Below the pieces are notes generated by a model that saw only the letters and a list, made by a program, of their open reading frames with translations, was not told the DNA's origin and ran no database searches. The translations under genes and the position numbers were made by a program. 64,000 nucleotides of DNA from Karalla daura (lineage: Eukaryota > Chordata > Actinopteri > Chaetodontiformes > Leiognathidae), in assembly GCA_029224185.1 (NCBI GenBank), contig CM055201.1, forward strand, positions 20,772,172-20,836,171, read 5' to 3'. This document shows, piece after piece, positions 24,702 through 37,100 of this stretch (its first letter is position 1; every line of letters begins with the position of its first letter).

Positions 24702-27700
24702 ATGGTCGGTGTGAAAGTGATCGGGAGCGACCCGGACTTCCAGCCGGAGCTAGCGGCCGCCGGCTCCCGGCTAGCCGTGGTGAAGTTCACAATGGCTGGG
24801 TAAGTTCAGCGAGTCGGCCCGGAGGCCTCACTGGTCGCTCCTGTCTTTTCAACTCAACACCAGGCGTTAGAACATTACAAGTTTTCCGGTTTGTGAAGCT
24901 GTGACCTGTAAAGAGGAGACTCTTATTAGCTTATAAACCAGGGCCAGCAGAATGTCGTTAGCAGGCAGCAGCTAACTAGCTGTGCTGCTTACAATGACAT
25001 AGCATTATTACAGTAACTTCACAGGTGGTGTCATAAGGTCTAGTGCTGTGTTTGTTTATTGTAATTTTAATGATCCGTCATCTCTTTGTTTGCCATCCCC
25101 ACCAGCTAAAAACAAAGCGTTAGTAGTTTAGAAACCCTCCTGAAATTCTTTACTGTTTTGCTGTCTCTGTAGCCAGATCCTGTACCAATGTGGTGAATGT
25201 GACTGGCTCTGAAGCTGGTTGAGATTAAACATTATATTATATAGACTGCAGCCAAGACAACAGGCACTACCACAGTGTCAGGATCTTTGTTGATGTAGTT
25301 TGTAATTGTAGAAAGCTAGAATGGACGTCTATTTACAGATTCTTCTTCATAGTTTAAATTGAGTATATCACACTATCAAAATACTGCTGCTGGATGAAAA
25401 CAGTGATGATGTGAAACTCAGTCTTTGTTTTGTTTGATGTTATTAGCTTCATGTAACGTTAATCCATGTCATCCAATAAGCGGAATGCAATATGAGTACA
25501 GAAATCTCATTTTCAGGTGTATCATTTCATTGTCCAACAGGGATTGCTGTTTCTTACTTGACTTATTGACTCGACATAATGCCTCAGGACTGATTGTGAA
25601 ACCACAGCGCGTCTGTCTCATGGTTTCTTCTCTGCTTCCTCAGGTGCCGTCCCTGTGTCAGAATAGCTCCAGCATTCAACATGTTGAGTAACAAGTACCC
25701 ACAGGTCGTCTTCCTCGAAGTAGATGTCCACGTCTGTCAGGTAAATCCAGTCTGCCACCTACTCCACATGCATCCAAAAGACAAAGCTTGTTAAAAAGCT
25801 CTCACTGTGGAATGACTTTTCTCTGTAATCCCCACTAGTGGCATTGATATTAACATCCCTCACAATAGCATTTTAAGGCTCAGTTAAGAAGTGAAGTTCT
25901 GCTTGAAAGCTTGTCTTGGAAAAACAACTTTAGGAAGATTCCCGGTTAACTCACCTGTCCTCTGTTTTCCAGGCGACAGCAGCAGCCAACAACATCTCCG
26001 CCACACCAACGTTCTTGTTCTTCAGGAACCGGGTGAAGGTGGACCAATACCAGGGTGCAGACGCTGCAGGTCTGGAGGAGAAGATCAAACAGCGCACAGA
26101 GAACGACCCCGGGAACGGCGAGGACTCCGACATTCCTAAAGGATACGTGAGTGGACAACGCTCCCAACAGCTCTCTGCGTGATGTTACGTCTCCTAAGCT
26201 AGTCCCCTGGGTGGATAGATGAATAGATGGACAGATAATGTGACTGTCAGCTTATGGAATGAGACTGAAAAGTTGATTTTCCTCTTGTTTGGTTTTCAGA
26301 TGGACCTCATGCCTTTTGTCAACAAAGCAGGCTGCGAGTGCCTCAATGAGAGCGACGACTGTGGCTTCGATAACTGCTTAAGCAAAGACTCCACCTACCT
26401 AGAGTCTGACTGTGACGAACAGGTACCAGTAGTTCACAGACATCCCATTCACGTCCAAATGTGTGATATCAAGTCATTAGTTTCTGTGCTATCGACTTTC
26501 CTACCATGTTTTGTTACTGCTACAAAACCTTTTTCACACAAGCCTTATCAATGGTCACATGTCAGATTAAACGATCACAGTTGAGTAAAATCGCTCTTGG
26601 TTCTTGGTTAGGAGGTTGCTAGCACTACAAGTGTTACTCCTATCAACAGTCGATAGATGCTAGTTCATACAAAAACTCAGACTCACTGATTGTCGTTATG
26701 TTACACAATACGTCTATTCCTTGATCCCAACACTCATAATGGGAATGTGTTGGCCTGGAAAAAATTGTGAATTGTAAAAACAACTTGATTTGATGCAGTC
26801 CAATTGTGGTATAAGGGGAATAGTAAGCAGACACATTAGCTGAAAAGCAGAAACATATAGCTATTTCCATATTCTTGGCTCTTTTTTTGCTTATAGCCTG
26901 TGTAAGGACTTGGTGCTGTAGCAACCTGGGTACATGTTGCAAACCTGAATAAAGCCCAGAAGTCCAACACACACACATAGTTGCTGCCACCTGTCAATCA
27001 ATCCAGCCCTGCACCAGAAGATTACCTTTATTCCTTCGTCACCTCTGGACGGTCTAAACATTTCAGGCCCGTGTTGTGGCCGATGTCCTCGGTTCACTTC
27101 TCAGAGATGTTGAATCTGGTTCTATGTCTAATGCTGTGCTGTCCTGTCACTTTGGCTAGTTGCTGATAACTATGGCCTTCAACCAACCGGTCAAGCTCTT
27201 CTCTATGAAGCTTCTGTCGTCCGACTTTGGTGAGATTATTTTTCATTTTAAAGTTATATTCATGTCGCCACACCTCGGTCAACATCCCTGACTCTCTAAT
27301 AAGGAGGTTCACTGGAATCTTGTTCCTCGTTCAGACCTCTATCCCTTCTACCCCCCTTTGCTTAATTCGTCCTTCCTTCCCTGTCTCAGCCCAAGCTCCG
27401 AAGGTGATGAAGATCTTCATCAACCTGCCCCGGTCGATGGGTTTTGACGACGCGGAGCGCAGTGAAGCCACCCAGACTCTGGAGCTGTCGGAGGAGGATT
27501 ACAAAGACGACGGTTTGATCCCTCTGCGCTACGTCAAGTTCCAGAACGTACAGAGTGTTACGGTGAGAACCACAGCCACGGCCCTACTGCTGAGTGATGG
27601 ACGGAGCCGTCTGGGTGCTTTCTACGTTTTGTCCAGTAGATGGCTCAGTAGAACAAATGATACACATCGAGCCTCATCCACAGTGAACCAAGCCTATGAA

Positions 27701-28494
27701 AAGCCTCAAGAAAGACATATCTGGCCATCACGAGTGACAATACATACTTAAAGACAATTGGAAGTTAATAACATAAGCAGTATTGTATTATTTTCATTAT
27801 TACTCTGTATGAAGTTGCTTATTTTGATTTAAGTAGTACCAGATGGAAAAGCAATCAGTAATTGTGACATAAATTGACTAGGCTGTTTTGTTTTGTCACA
27901 TGCAAAGTATGTATGATATATACATTGTTGATTCATCTATAATAAATATAACCGACTTAATCATAAATTACTATCAATAAGCGAGTTGACAATAACAAGT
28001 AAACTTAAATATACATTATTTTCTTATATAAAAAACAAAATATTAGTTGAATAACCACTTAAACTAGCTCTATTCCATTGCAAACATATCACTACAGAAC
28101 CATATAGAAGAGCTGCAACTCTTATTTCACTTTCTATAATATTTTGTCACTAGTGATGGAACGCAGAGTGTTTTTTGTCTGGGTGGAAACTCATTGTTTA
28201 ATACTTTGAGACTATTGTTGACTGTATTATTGTTTTTCCTCCTCACCAGTTGTTTGTCAAGTCGAACCAGGGAGATGAGGAGACAACAAAAATCAACTAC
28301 CTGACGTTCATAGGCACTCCAGTACAGGCCACCAACATGAACGACTTCAAAAGAGTACGGACCGCCTCCCTCCATCCATCCATCCAGTCATAAATGCTCA
28401 GCTTGGTTTGAAGTGTGTTGGACCTGTGGAGGATGATGATGGTTTTGTTGTCTTTGACTTGCAGGTCGTGGGGAAGAAGGGAGAGAGTCACTGA
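24702..28494 (+). CDS. txnl1: Thioredoxin-like protein 1 (TXNL1/TRP32), complete
   Basis: TXNL1 is a redox-active protein that associates with the 26S proteasome. Exons: 24702-24799, 25644-25740, 25973-26146, 26300-26422, 27160-27229, 27390-27562, 28250-28354, 28465-28494. They total 870 bp, that is 289 codons plus stop, the same length as the human protein as remembered. Residues 1-105 form the thioredoxin domain with active site CRPC (CGPC in human); residues ~110-289 form the PITH domain that binds the proteasome (NKAGCECLNES, TMAFNQPVKLFSMK, RYVKFQNVQSVT). The C-terminus KKGESH is conserved in the family. Start choice: MVGVK matches the family start and the context is catcgccATGG-like (gtcgccATGG). 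Confidence 0.97.
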
Positions 28495-28760
28495 GCTGGA
28501 GAACCAAGGAAAAGATGAGGAAAAGAGGAAGAGGAGGCTGCAGATACATCCAAGGACTTTCCCCTCTGCCAAAGCTGCCACACATACTCTGTCGTCATAC
28601 ACTGCACACACATACACACATTCTCACACATGCACACACTCGGAAGCATACACCTCGGCCTCCAGCTGACCTCAAGCGCTGAATGAATTTGCCGTCTTTG
28701 GAGAGTTGGTCTATTTGTATTGTAATTCTGATGAAATCACTGTAAATAAAACACAAACCT
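28495..28760 (+). terminator. txnl1: txnl1 3' UTR with AATAAA poly(A) signal
   Basis: The 3' UTR carries a CA-rich stretch (28580-28640). An AATAAA hexamer is at 28745-28750, about 255 bp after the stop codon, followed by a GT-rich stretch (gtggtgtgtgctc) suitable as a downstream element. Confidence 0.75.
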
Positions 28761-29465
28761 TTTTCAAAGGCATGCGAGTGGTGTGTGCTCTCTGTGAGGG
28801 CTGATGTCCTCCACTAATCTGCCACTGGGATCAGTTCAGGTCACCCTGGAAGTCACTGACCGCTCCTCATCTGCTAGTTGGACTACCAGCCTGTACAGAA
28901 GCCTGACGATAGGAAAAGATGTTCAACTACTGAGAGAAACGATGCTGGGAAATACATCTGATCTGTGTGAGAGCATGATCTTATAGTTTAACTGGCCAAT
29001 GGACAAACCCTTCATAAGTCCTTTCTTGTTGGAGGATACCAATACCCCTAGACATATGGAAAAACTGTAAATATTGCCATAAAACACACTTGGGCGACAC
29101 CAACATTTTGAAAAACATAAATTACAGTGGGAATATAGTGTCATTAAAACATAGCATTGAAATTCAACTTCAAGGCACCATAATTCTGTCTAATTCATTC
29201 AGTATTTTAGGTTGGATGTGTATTAGTGGCATGCAGTCAGGGGAGGCTGTGTCCACTGCCATTCCATGCCTTTTTAGTTTCAGATAACTTTGTCTTGGGC
29301 TTGAATGAGGCGATATTTGGTGATTTTGTCGGTCCAATAAAAGAGATGTAGGCACAAGTCGGCAACACAACAACCGGAAATGAAATACGTCGCCGCGTTT
29401 GGCGCAGAGCCGAACATCGACGGCGCCGCCATCTTGGTAGTGGCAAAGTGGGGCCACCGGAGGAG

Positions 29466-29525
29466 ATGCCTCGTTCGTGTGCTGCAGAAATGTACCAACC
29501 GGTTCACACTCCTGACATATCGCGT
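29466..29525 (+). pseudogene. Possible THAP-domain relic
   Basis: An ATG at 29466 opens MPRSCAA; shifting frame by one base gives KCTNRFT. Together these resemble the start of a THAP zinc finger (MPxxC, then CxNR), found in P-element-like transposases and in THAP proteins. A GTGAGA follows at about 29522, where THAP genes can have a donor. The frame break and the lack of any further match make this at best a relic. Confidence 0.25.
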
Positions 29526-30217
29526 GAGATAATTAGCTGACTGGTGGCTGGCTGTGGTGGTATGTGATTGTACAGCTGAGAATAAATGACAGAAGAATAA
29601 AAATCACAACAAGGTCATTTTAATCAGGTGATTCTGGATGTTCACAATTCTGAACCACAATACAATAAAAAGTGCAATATTTGTAGAATAAAAAAGTTGT
29701 AGTATAAATCAGCTTGGTCATAAAAAGTTTATTTAAGTGTATAAACAAGTCTTAAAAAGGTGTTAAAATTAACCTCAGGTATTAAAATTAGCCTCAAAAT
29801 CAATCTTTCAAATTCAATTCAAGGCCAACATTTCAGTTCAAGTGAACATCTTAATTCAAGTGAAGTGCAGAGTTACATTATTAATATTAGCTTTCAGCTA
29901 GCGCTCAACAGAATTAGAAAGAAAATATACAACAAATCGGGTTTTAAAGGTCTTGAGGGTCTTAACCAGTGGTGGCGGATGAAAAACATTCTAGGTGGGG
30001 CTGTGCCTTCTTTAGCTACTTTCAGTAACTATCACAATACCATTTAACACAAACAGCAGGATACCAGCGCATTTAATGGATAGGTTCCTGTTGCTATAGC
30101 AGCATAACAATAGGTCATATGATGATTTGTTTTTTTTCTATATGGTGGATTTTAAACACACTTGCCGCCACAGGTCTTAACCCTCTGTAGAAAAAAAATC
30201 ATACATATATATATATG

Positions 30218-30219
<2 letters not shown>

Positions 30220-30279
<60 letters not shown>
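30220..30279. repeat. (GA)n microsatellite
   Basis: About 29 GA units after a short ATAT stretch in the txnl1-NLR intergenic region. Confidence 0.96.
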
Positions 30280-30281
<2 letters not shown>

Positions 30282-30509
30282 ATAATATCATAGTATGAAT
30301 CAGTGTGGGGGAAAATAGGGCCCTTAAAGAGCGTTAATAAGTCTTGAAAAGGTAATGAAATTAACTTCAGTATCCTGAACAAACCTGATGAAAATAACAT
30401 AGAACTAAAACTGGTGCCCTGCTTGTTACCTTCTCGCCATGTGACGCGTACCTTTTTTGGGCCACAGTGGCACGACTATTTTCTATTGTATTGCATTGTA
30501 CAAATATTA

Positions 30510-30955
30510 TACTTGTGTTAGTGCACAGAGTGACCTCTGGGTCCGCTTCCTCTTACCTGAACTCCATCATTCAGGTCTATGTTCCCTCTCGAGCATTATG
30601 CTCCTCCCAAGAATGCCGTCTTGCATTGCCAACCCCACGCTCAAAGCAATCTCAGTCCAGACTGTTTGCAACAAACTTCCAAAAAACATCAGAGTGGGAA
30701 CCTCTCCATCCAGAATCTTTTGAACACGCTCCTCTTCCAAGAGCACCTCCTTTCCTAAACATTGCTCTAACTCCTCTAATATGAAAAGCAAAACCAAAAC
30801 AAAAAAAATCTGTCCAATCTTTCTATTGAACCTTTATCTTACCTGTCCTATCTAACTCAACTATCACTTCCTGTTGCACTGGAAGCACTTATACCGTCCC
30901 TCACCTGTAAGTTGCTTTGGATGAGTGTCTGCCAAACTAGTAAATGTAAATGCAT
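30510..30955 (+). repeat. Interspersed repeat with SINE/LINE-type tail
   Basis: The stretch ends with gttgctttggatgagtgtct, gccaaactagtaaatgtaaa, a tail shared by many fish SINEs and LINEs (usual form: CGCTTTGGATAAAAGCGTCTG). Upstream, the minus strand reads ILDGEVPTLMFFGSLLQTVW, which I associate with a repeat found many times in fish genomes. The family is not assigned. A reverse-strand relative of the tail is at 40310-40370. Confidence 0.6.
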
Positions 30956-31055
30956 TGGCACACATTAACATGTGTGTGAATATTCACGACTAAGTTACTT
31001 AAATTACTTCTTCTGAATTACTCAACATTAAAGTACCGAACATGACAGGACCCAG

Positions 31056-31116
31056 TCAGTTCCCTTCCACTGTCTTGCTGCTGTTGCTGATGCCGATCCT
31101 GGGTGACCACACCCAC
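31056..31116 (-). CDS. Putative last NLR exon with stop codon
   Basis: A good acceptor (ttttcctctgtcag) precedes 31116. Joined in phase to the last LRR exon it encodes WVWSPRIGISNSSKTVEGN and ends in TGA at 31058-31056. It makes the summed coding length a multiple of three. No match to a known tail is recognised, and no clear AATAAA follows, so an alternative 3' end or lost B30.2 domain remains possible. Confidence 0.5.
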
Positions 31117-34100
31117 CTGACAGAGGAAAACGCAAGATAAGTGAAAAATGTGAATGTCAAAGTGCTACACACAATAAAAACAACAAGTAAATACTGCCCT
31201 CCCATCCCACATATATTACATATCAATAGATTACATATTAATTACATATTTTACCAACTAGGCTGCCCAGTGCTTTACAATCATGCTGACCTCAGTGATG
31301 AGGAAAAAAAGGAGTTTACCCCAGAGTTTTCAGTCTACAGTGTGGGCTGTGTAGAAAACCAAGCAGCAGTCCCACTGCTACATCTGACAGCTTGTTTCTC
31401 ATCAGATCCAGATGTTTCAGATGGGAGAGGTTGGACTTCAGAGCCGAGACAAAAGAATCACAGCTGGTATCTGACAAACTGCACTTCTCCAACCTGAATA
31501 AAGAATAAATGAGGATGAAAATCCATTTATAGCACATGTGATAATAAATCAGGTGAATGACATTATAGTGACATTGAACTGACCTCAGAGTCTCCAGTCT
31601 ACAGTCTGGACTTTGCAGAAATCTACACAGCTCCTTCACTCCTGAATCCTGCAGCTCGTTATCGCTCAGATCCAGATTTTTCAGATGGGAGGGGTTGAAC
31701 TTCAGAGCTGAGGCCAGAGAAGCACAGCTGATCTCTGACAACCTGCACTGACTCAACCTGAATGAAGATTGAATTAAGTTGTGTTAGAGGACTGCCCTGC
31801 TTGAAAAAACATGAAACGTGGATCCAAAGGACGCTCAAAGTTCAACAGATGTTTGTATGAACTGACCTCAGAGTCTCCAGTCTACAGTACATACTCTGCA
31901 GGAAAACACACAGCTCCTTCACTCCTGAATCCTGCAGCTTGTTATCGCTCAGATCCAGATGTTTCAGATGGGAGGGGTTGGACTTCAGAGCTGAGGCCAG
32001 AGAAGCACAGCTGATCTCTGACAACCTGCACTGACTCAACCTGAATGAAGATTGAATTAAGTTGTGTTAGAGGACTGCCCTGCTTGAAAAAACATGAAAC
32101 GTGGATCCAAAGGACGCTCAAAGTTCAACAGATGTTTGTATGAACTGACCTCAGAGTCTCCAGTCTACAGTACATACTCTGCAGGAAAACACACAGCTCC
32201 TTCACTCCTGAATCCAGCAGGTAGTTGTAGCTCAGATCCAGATGTTTCAGTTGGGAGGGGTTGGTCTTCAGAGCTGAGGCCAGATAATCACAGCTGGTCT
32301 CTGACAAACTGCAGTTCTCCAAACTGAATAATAAAAAGACAGTAAATAAGAAAATAGTTTTAAGATGATGTCATAATATTTCTTGTTCATTTAATGCTGT
32401 GTGAGTATCTGAATTTATTAACTTGTGTTTTTTGTTTTTTGCTAATAATACAATGTTAAAACAGCTACATGAGTAAGAGTAGCTCCATGATGAACTTGTC
32501 TCATCACATATGTAGTCCAGAGATACATCTGGACTTCACATGCTCATGTAGAAAAAAGTGCCAATACCAGTTTTAACAACATTTCCAAAACATGAATTCA
32601 ATTCAAGCAAGAGAAATAAATATAAATGACTGTTAGGTATACATTGGACAAAGGAAAGTGACATGGATCGACCTCAGAGTCTGCAGCAAACAGTGTCGAC
32701 TTTCCAGAAGATTACAGAGCTCCTTCACTCCTGAATCCTGCAGCTCGTTGTGACTCAAAACCAGCTCTGTCAGATGGGAGGGGTTGTACTTCAGAGCTGA
32801 GGCCAGAGAAGCACAGCTGGTCTTTGACAAACTGCAGCCACTCAACCTGAATCAAGAATAAATGAAGATAAAGTCAGTATTTACTCCAACCAGGTGTGTT
32901 TAGGTTAATGTGGCTCACCATAAAAGAAGAGTGAATGTCATCAATGCGCTTTGTGTACTGTACTGTAATCATGTCTGCGTGAGTGACATGCAAGTCTGAA
33001 GTGTAAATAGACACGTATCTTTTGAATAGCTGCATACTTGAGACCCTCTACCAGGACTGTGTGCATTGCTGAGTGCTCAAGTGAGTGATGGCTTCCCTTG
33101 AGTCATTAGAGAAAGTTTTTTTTATCCATGTTTCGCTCACTGAGCCCATGACGCCTCCAGAGGTTTCACAACAGTGAAACTCAGCCACCCCTGATGCTGT
33201 TTACTCACTTGAAGGAGTGAGTCTTTATTTATTACATCTGGATGAAGTGCCTTGAGTGATGGTGGTGACTCGCTCTGTCACAACTTAAGTGTTTTCATAC
33301 AGTCTTGCATCAACTGGAGTAATAGCTGCTGTGATTTGTGGTCAAACATGTATAGCAAGAGATGTAAGTAAATTCACAACTTTGTGGATTTAATTTACTA
33401 ATGTGGATGTACATTAGACAAGTTACGTGAACTGACCTCAGAGTCTCTAGTCGACATTGCGGACTCTTCAGAAAACCACACAAATGCTCCAATCCTGAAT
33501 CCTTTAGCTTGTTGAGACCGAGATCAAGCAGTGTCAGATGGGAGGGGTTGGACTTCAGAGCAGAGACCAGAGAAGCGCAGCTGGCCTTTGACAGACTGCA
33601 GTCAATTAAGCTGAATAAACAAAAAAAATGAAGGTAAAAACAATGATAATCCAGTCTGATGTACACTGACTGGCATGACAGATTAACTTCACAGTGAGAA
33701 GAGTGAATTTGTCATTGTGTTTTGGATCATAATAATGCCAGTCCTCTACTCTATTTGTCTGTTACTCAATGATATTTAGATATTTTGTCTTTATCTGTCT
33801 TTTTCTGTCATTGCTGACAGATCAGAAAACAGTGTTTCAGCTACACTGTGAAAGTAAATAAATGAGTGCATACATTTGTATGTTATATATACATGGACGA
33901 GAGGAAGGTACATGAACTGACCTCAGAGTCTGCAGTCTACAGTTTGGACTCTCCAGGCCACCAGACAACAGCTTCACTCCTGAATCCTGCAGCTTGTTGT
34001 GACTCAGGTCCAGGTCTGTCAGATCGGAGGGACTGGTTCTCAGAGCTGAGGCCACGACTTCACAGTGAATCTCTGACAGTCCACAGTCAATAAGTCTGAG

Positions 34101-37100
34101 AGTAGAGGAAACCAAACTGTGATGTGACACTGAAGACAGGCAGCACATTTCTAGCACAAAGCATGTAGTTATCTTCATTCACTTTATTCTAACATGATGT
34201 TCAGTTAACTATGAAATTATTGCAGCTAGTAACTGCATTAATCTGTCTGAAGTTACATGTTTCTATTCTGCTGTTGTTTTCAAGTCATGTTTTGCGCAGC
34301 AGACTGCTCTGTATGAATGCACTCATTGCATTGCGTTAAGGTGCTTCCACATAGACCGCGGCAAGCGCAGGCGGCGGGCGGCAAACCCATTCATTGTGTA
34401 TGTGGTTGCGCGGCGCAAGAGCGCAGAGCCGCGGCGCGCAAGAGTTGAGAAATGTTCAATTCGGGCGCTGCGCGCTCTGACGTCATGGAGGGGCAGCTAA
34501 TCAAGTTTCCCGATCTCTGGGACACAAGGTTTACCGGGCAGGCGGTTAAATTCCTCCCTGTTTAGCCTAAGTAGACCTCAAAACGGGCGTGATGGAGCTG
34601 TAGCTCCCGGACCAGCCTGAAGTAGACCTCAAAACGGGGGTTATGGAGCTGTAGCTCCCGGACCAGCCTGAGGTAGCTCTCAAAGCGGTCCTTACGGAGC
34701 TTTAGCTCCCGGACCCGGTCTATATTCCCCCGGTTCCTGCCTTCCTATCAGAACTGAGCGGACCCACATCCTCCTTTTCTGTGCTGCTCGTCTCCTTAAT
34801 AGCACTATAGCCAGGACTTAATACACCTTCTCACAAGATCGCGCTCAAACCAACTGCTAAATGTTGTTACTGGTAGCTTAGCAACCTTGCCGCTTTGCCG
34901 CGCGGCACAGCGGCAGCGCTGCGCCCGGCTGCGCTGTACCCGGCGCAGCGCGCCGCGCTTGCCGCGGTCTATGTGGAAGCACCTTTAAGGCGCTGCCAGA
35001 TAGACCGCGGCAAGCGCAGGCAGCAGGCAGCAAACCCATTCATTGTGTAAGTAGCTGCGCGGCGCAAGAACGCTGAGCGGCGCGCAAGAGTTGAGAAATG
35101 TTCAACTCGGGCGCTATGCCCAGGCGATATGCTCGGGCGCTGCGCGATGTGACGTCATCCCCGCGCGTCCAATAGGATAGAGGTTGTTGGGTCACGAGAT
35201 CCAGAGGACTCCAGACATGGAGGGGCCGCTGATCAAGTTTCCCGATCTCTGGGACACAAGGTTTACCAGGCAGGCGGTTAAACTGCTCCCTGCTTAGCGA
35301 AGTAGACCTCAAAACGGGCGTTATGGAGCTGTAGCTCCCGGACCAGCCTGAGGTAGACCTCAAAACGGGCGTTATGGAGCTGTAGCTCCCGGACCAGCCT
35401 GAGGTAGACCTCAAAACGGGCGTTATGGAGCTGTAGCTCCCGGACCAGCCTGAGGTAGACCTCAAAACGGGCGTTATGGAGCTGTAGCTCCCGGACCAGC
35501 CTGAGGTAGACCTCAAAACGGGCGTTATGGAGCTGTAGCTCCCGGACCAGCCTGAAGTAGACCTCAAAACGGGCGTTATGGAGCTGTAGCTCCCGGGCCC
35601 AGTCTATATTCCCCCAGTTCCTGCCTTCCCATCAGAACTGGATGGACCCACATCCTCCTTTTCTGTCCTGCTGGTCTTCTTATTAGCACTATAGCCAGGA
35701 ATTTAATACACCTTCTCACAAGATCGCGCTCAAACCAACTGCTAAATGTTGTTACTGGTAGTTTAGCAACCTTGCTGCCTTGCCGCGCGGCACAGCGCTG
35801 CGCCCAGCTGCGCTGCGCACTGCACTTGCCGTGGTCTTTGTGGAAGCACCTTTACAATGTTGATAATCACATCTGGACTCACCGAGCCTTCCTGCAGTTC
35901 CTCACAGCTGGAATCAGTCTCCTTCGTCCTTGGTCTGATGTGTTGTACTTCTTCAGGTCCAGCTCATCCAGAACCTTTTCTGACATCTCCAGCATGTAGG
36001 CCAGAGCTGAGCAGTGGATCTCTGAGAGCTTCTTCTTTGATCTGTTCTCTGACTTCAGGAACTCTTGGATCTCCTGATGCACTGAGTGATCCTTCAGCTC
36101 CGTCAGACAGTGGAAGATGTTGATGCTTCTGTCAGGCGATATACCATCACTGTTCATCTGCTTCAGGTTGTTGATGGCTCTCCGGATGGTTTCTGGACTG
36201 TTTTCTGAGGGACCCAGCAGACCTCCTAACAACCTCTGGTTGGACTCCAGAGAGAGGCCATGAAGGAAGCGCACAAACAGGTCCAGGTGGCCATTTTCAC
36301 TCTGGAGTGATTTCTCCATATTGCTCCTCAGAAAGTCATCCAGGGATAGGACTTTCTCATTCAGATTAAAAAACTTCCTGAAATCAGACATGAAATTTGA
36401 GTCCCAGTGTTTCCCCATGAAAGCCTTCAGTACCTCCTCCATCCTGCTGGTGTAGCAGTGGAACATGTAGACTGCAGCCAGAAACTCCTGAACACTCAGA
36501 TGAACAAAGCAGTAGATGTTTTTCTGGAAGATCACACAGTCTCTCCTGAAGATCTCTGTACAAACTCCTGAGTACACCGAGGCATCTGAGACATCCAGAC
36601 CACATCTCTCCAGGTCTTCTTGGTAGAACATGATGTCTCCTTTCTTCAGATGTTCAAAGGCCAGCCTCCCCAGCTTCAGAAGAACTTCCTTGTCCTCCTC
36701 CATCACCTCCTGTGGACTTGTCTCTGATCCCTCCTGGTACTTCTGCTTCTTCCTCTTGGTCTGGAGCAGCAGGAAGTGTGAGTACATGTCAGTCAGGGTC
36801 TGGGGAAGCTCTCCTCTCTGCTCTGATGTCAACATGTGCTCCAGAACTGTGGCAGTGATCCAGCAGAAGACTGGGATCTGACACATGATGTGGAGACTCC
36901 TGGAGGTCTTGATGTGTGAGATGATGGTTGTGGACGGACCTTCATCTCTGAACCTCTTCCTGAAGTACTGCTCCTTCTGTTCATCAGTGAAGCCTCGTAC
37001 TTCTGTGACTCTGTCCACACATCCAGGAGGGATCTGATTGGCTGCTGCAGGTCTGGAGGTGATCCAGACCAGAGCAGAGGGAAGCAGCTTCCCCTGGATG

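Larger units (their letters stand above)
28770..31055. other. Intergenic region rich in transposon debris
   Basis: Between txnl1 and the end of the NLR gene. It contains a possible THAP-domain relic (29466), two diverged copies of a short motif (gtcttaaaaaggtgttaaaa near 29750 and a relative near 30335), a (GA)n array and a SINE/LINE-type tail. No intact gene is seen. Confidence 0.6.

Noticed and set aside
34339..34988. piggyBac assignment from TTAA at the left border
   Set aside because: The right border of copy 2 is TTTAC, so TTAA is not duplicated, while TTA fits all three borders and the MADF-like frame fits Harbinger.
35040..35567. 175-codon frame with repeated RSTSGWSGSYSSITPVL
   Set aside because: The 51-bp minisatellite inside a Harbinger copy is 17 codons long and stays open by chance; no start context, splice sites or family match.
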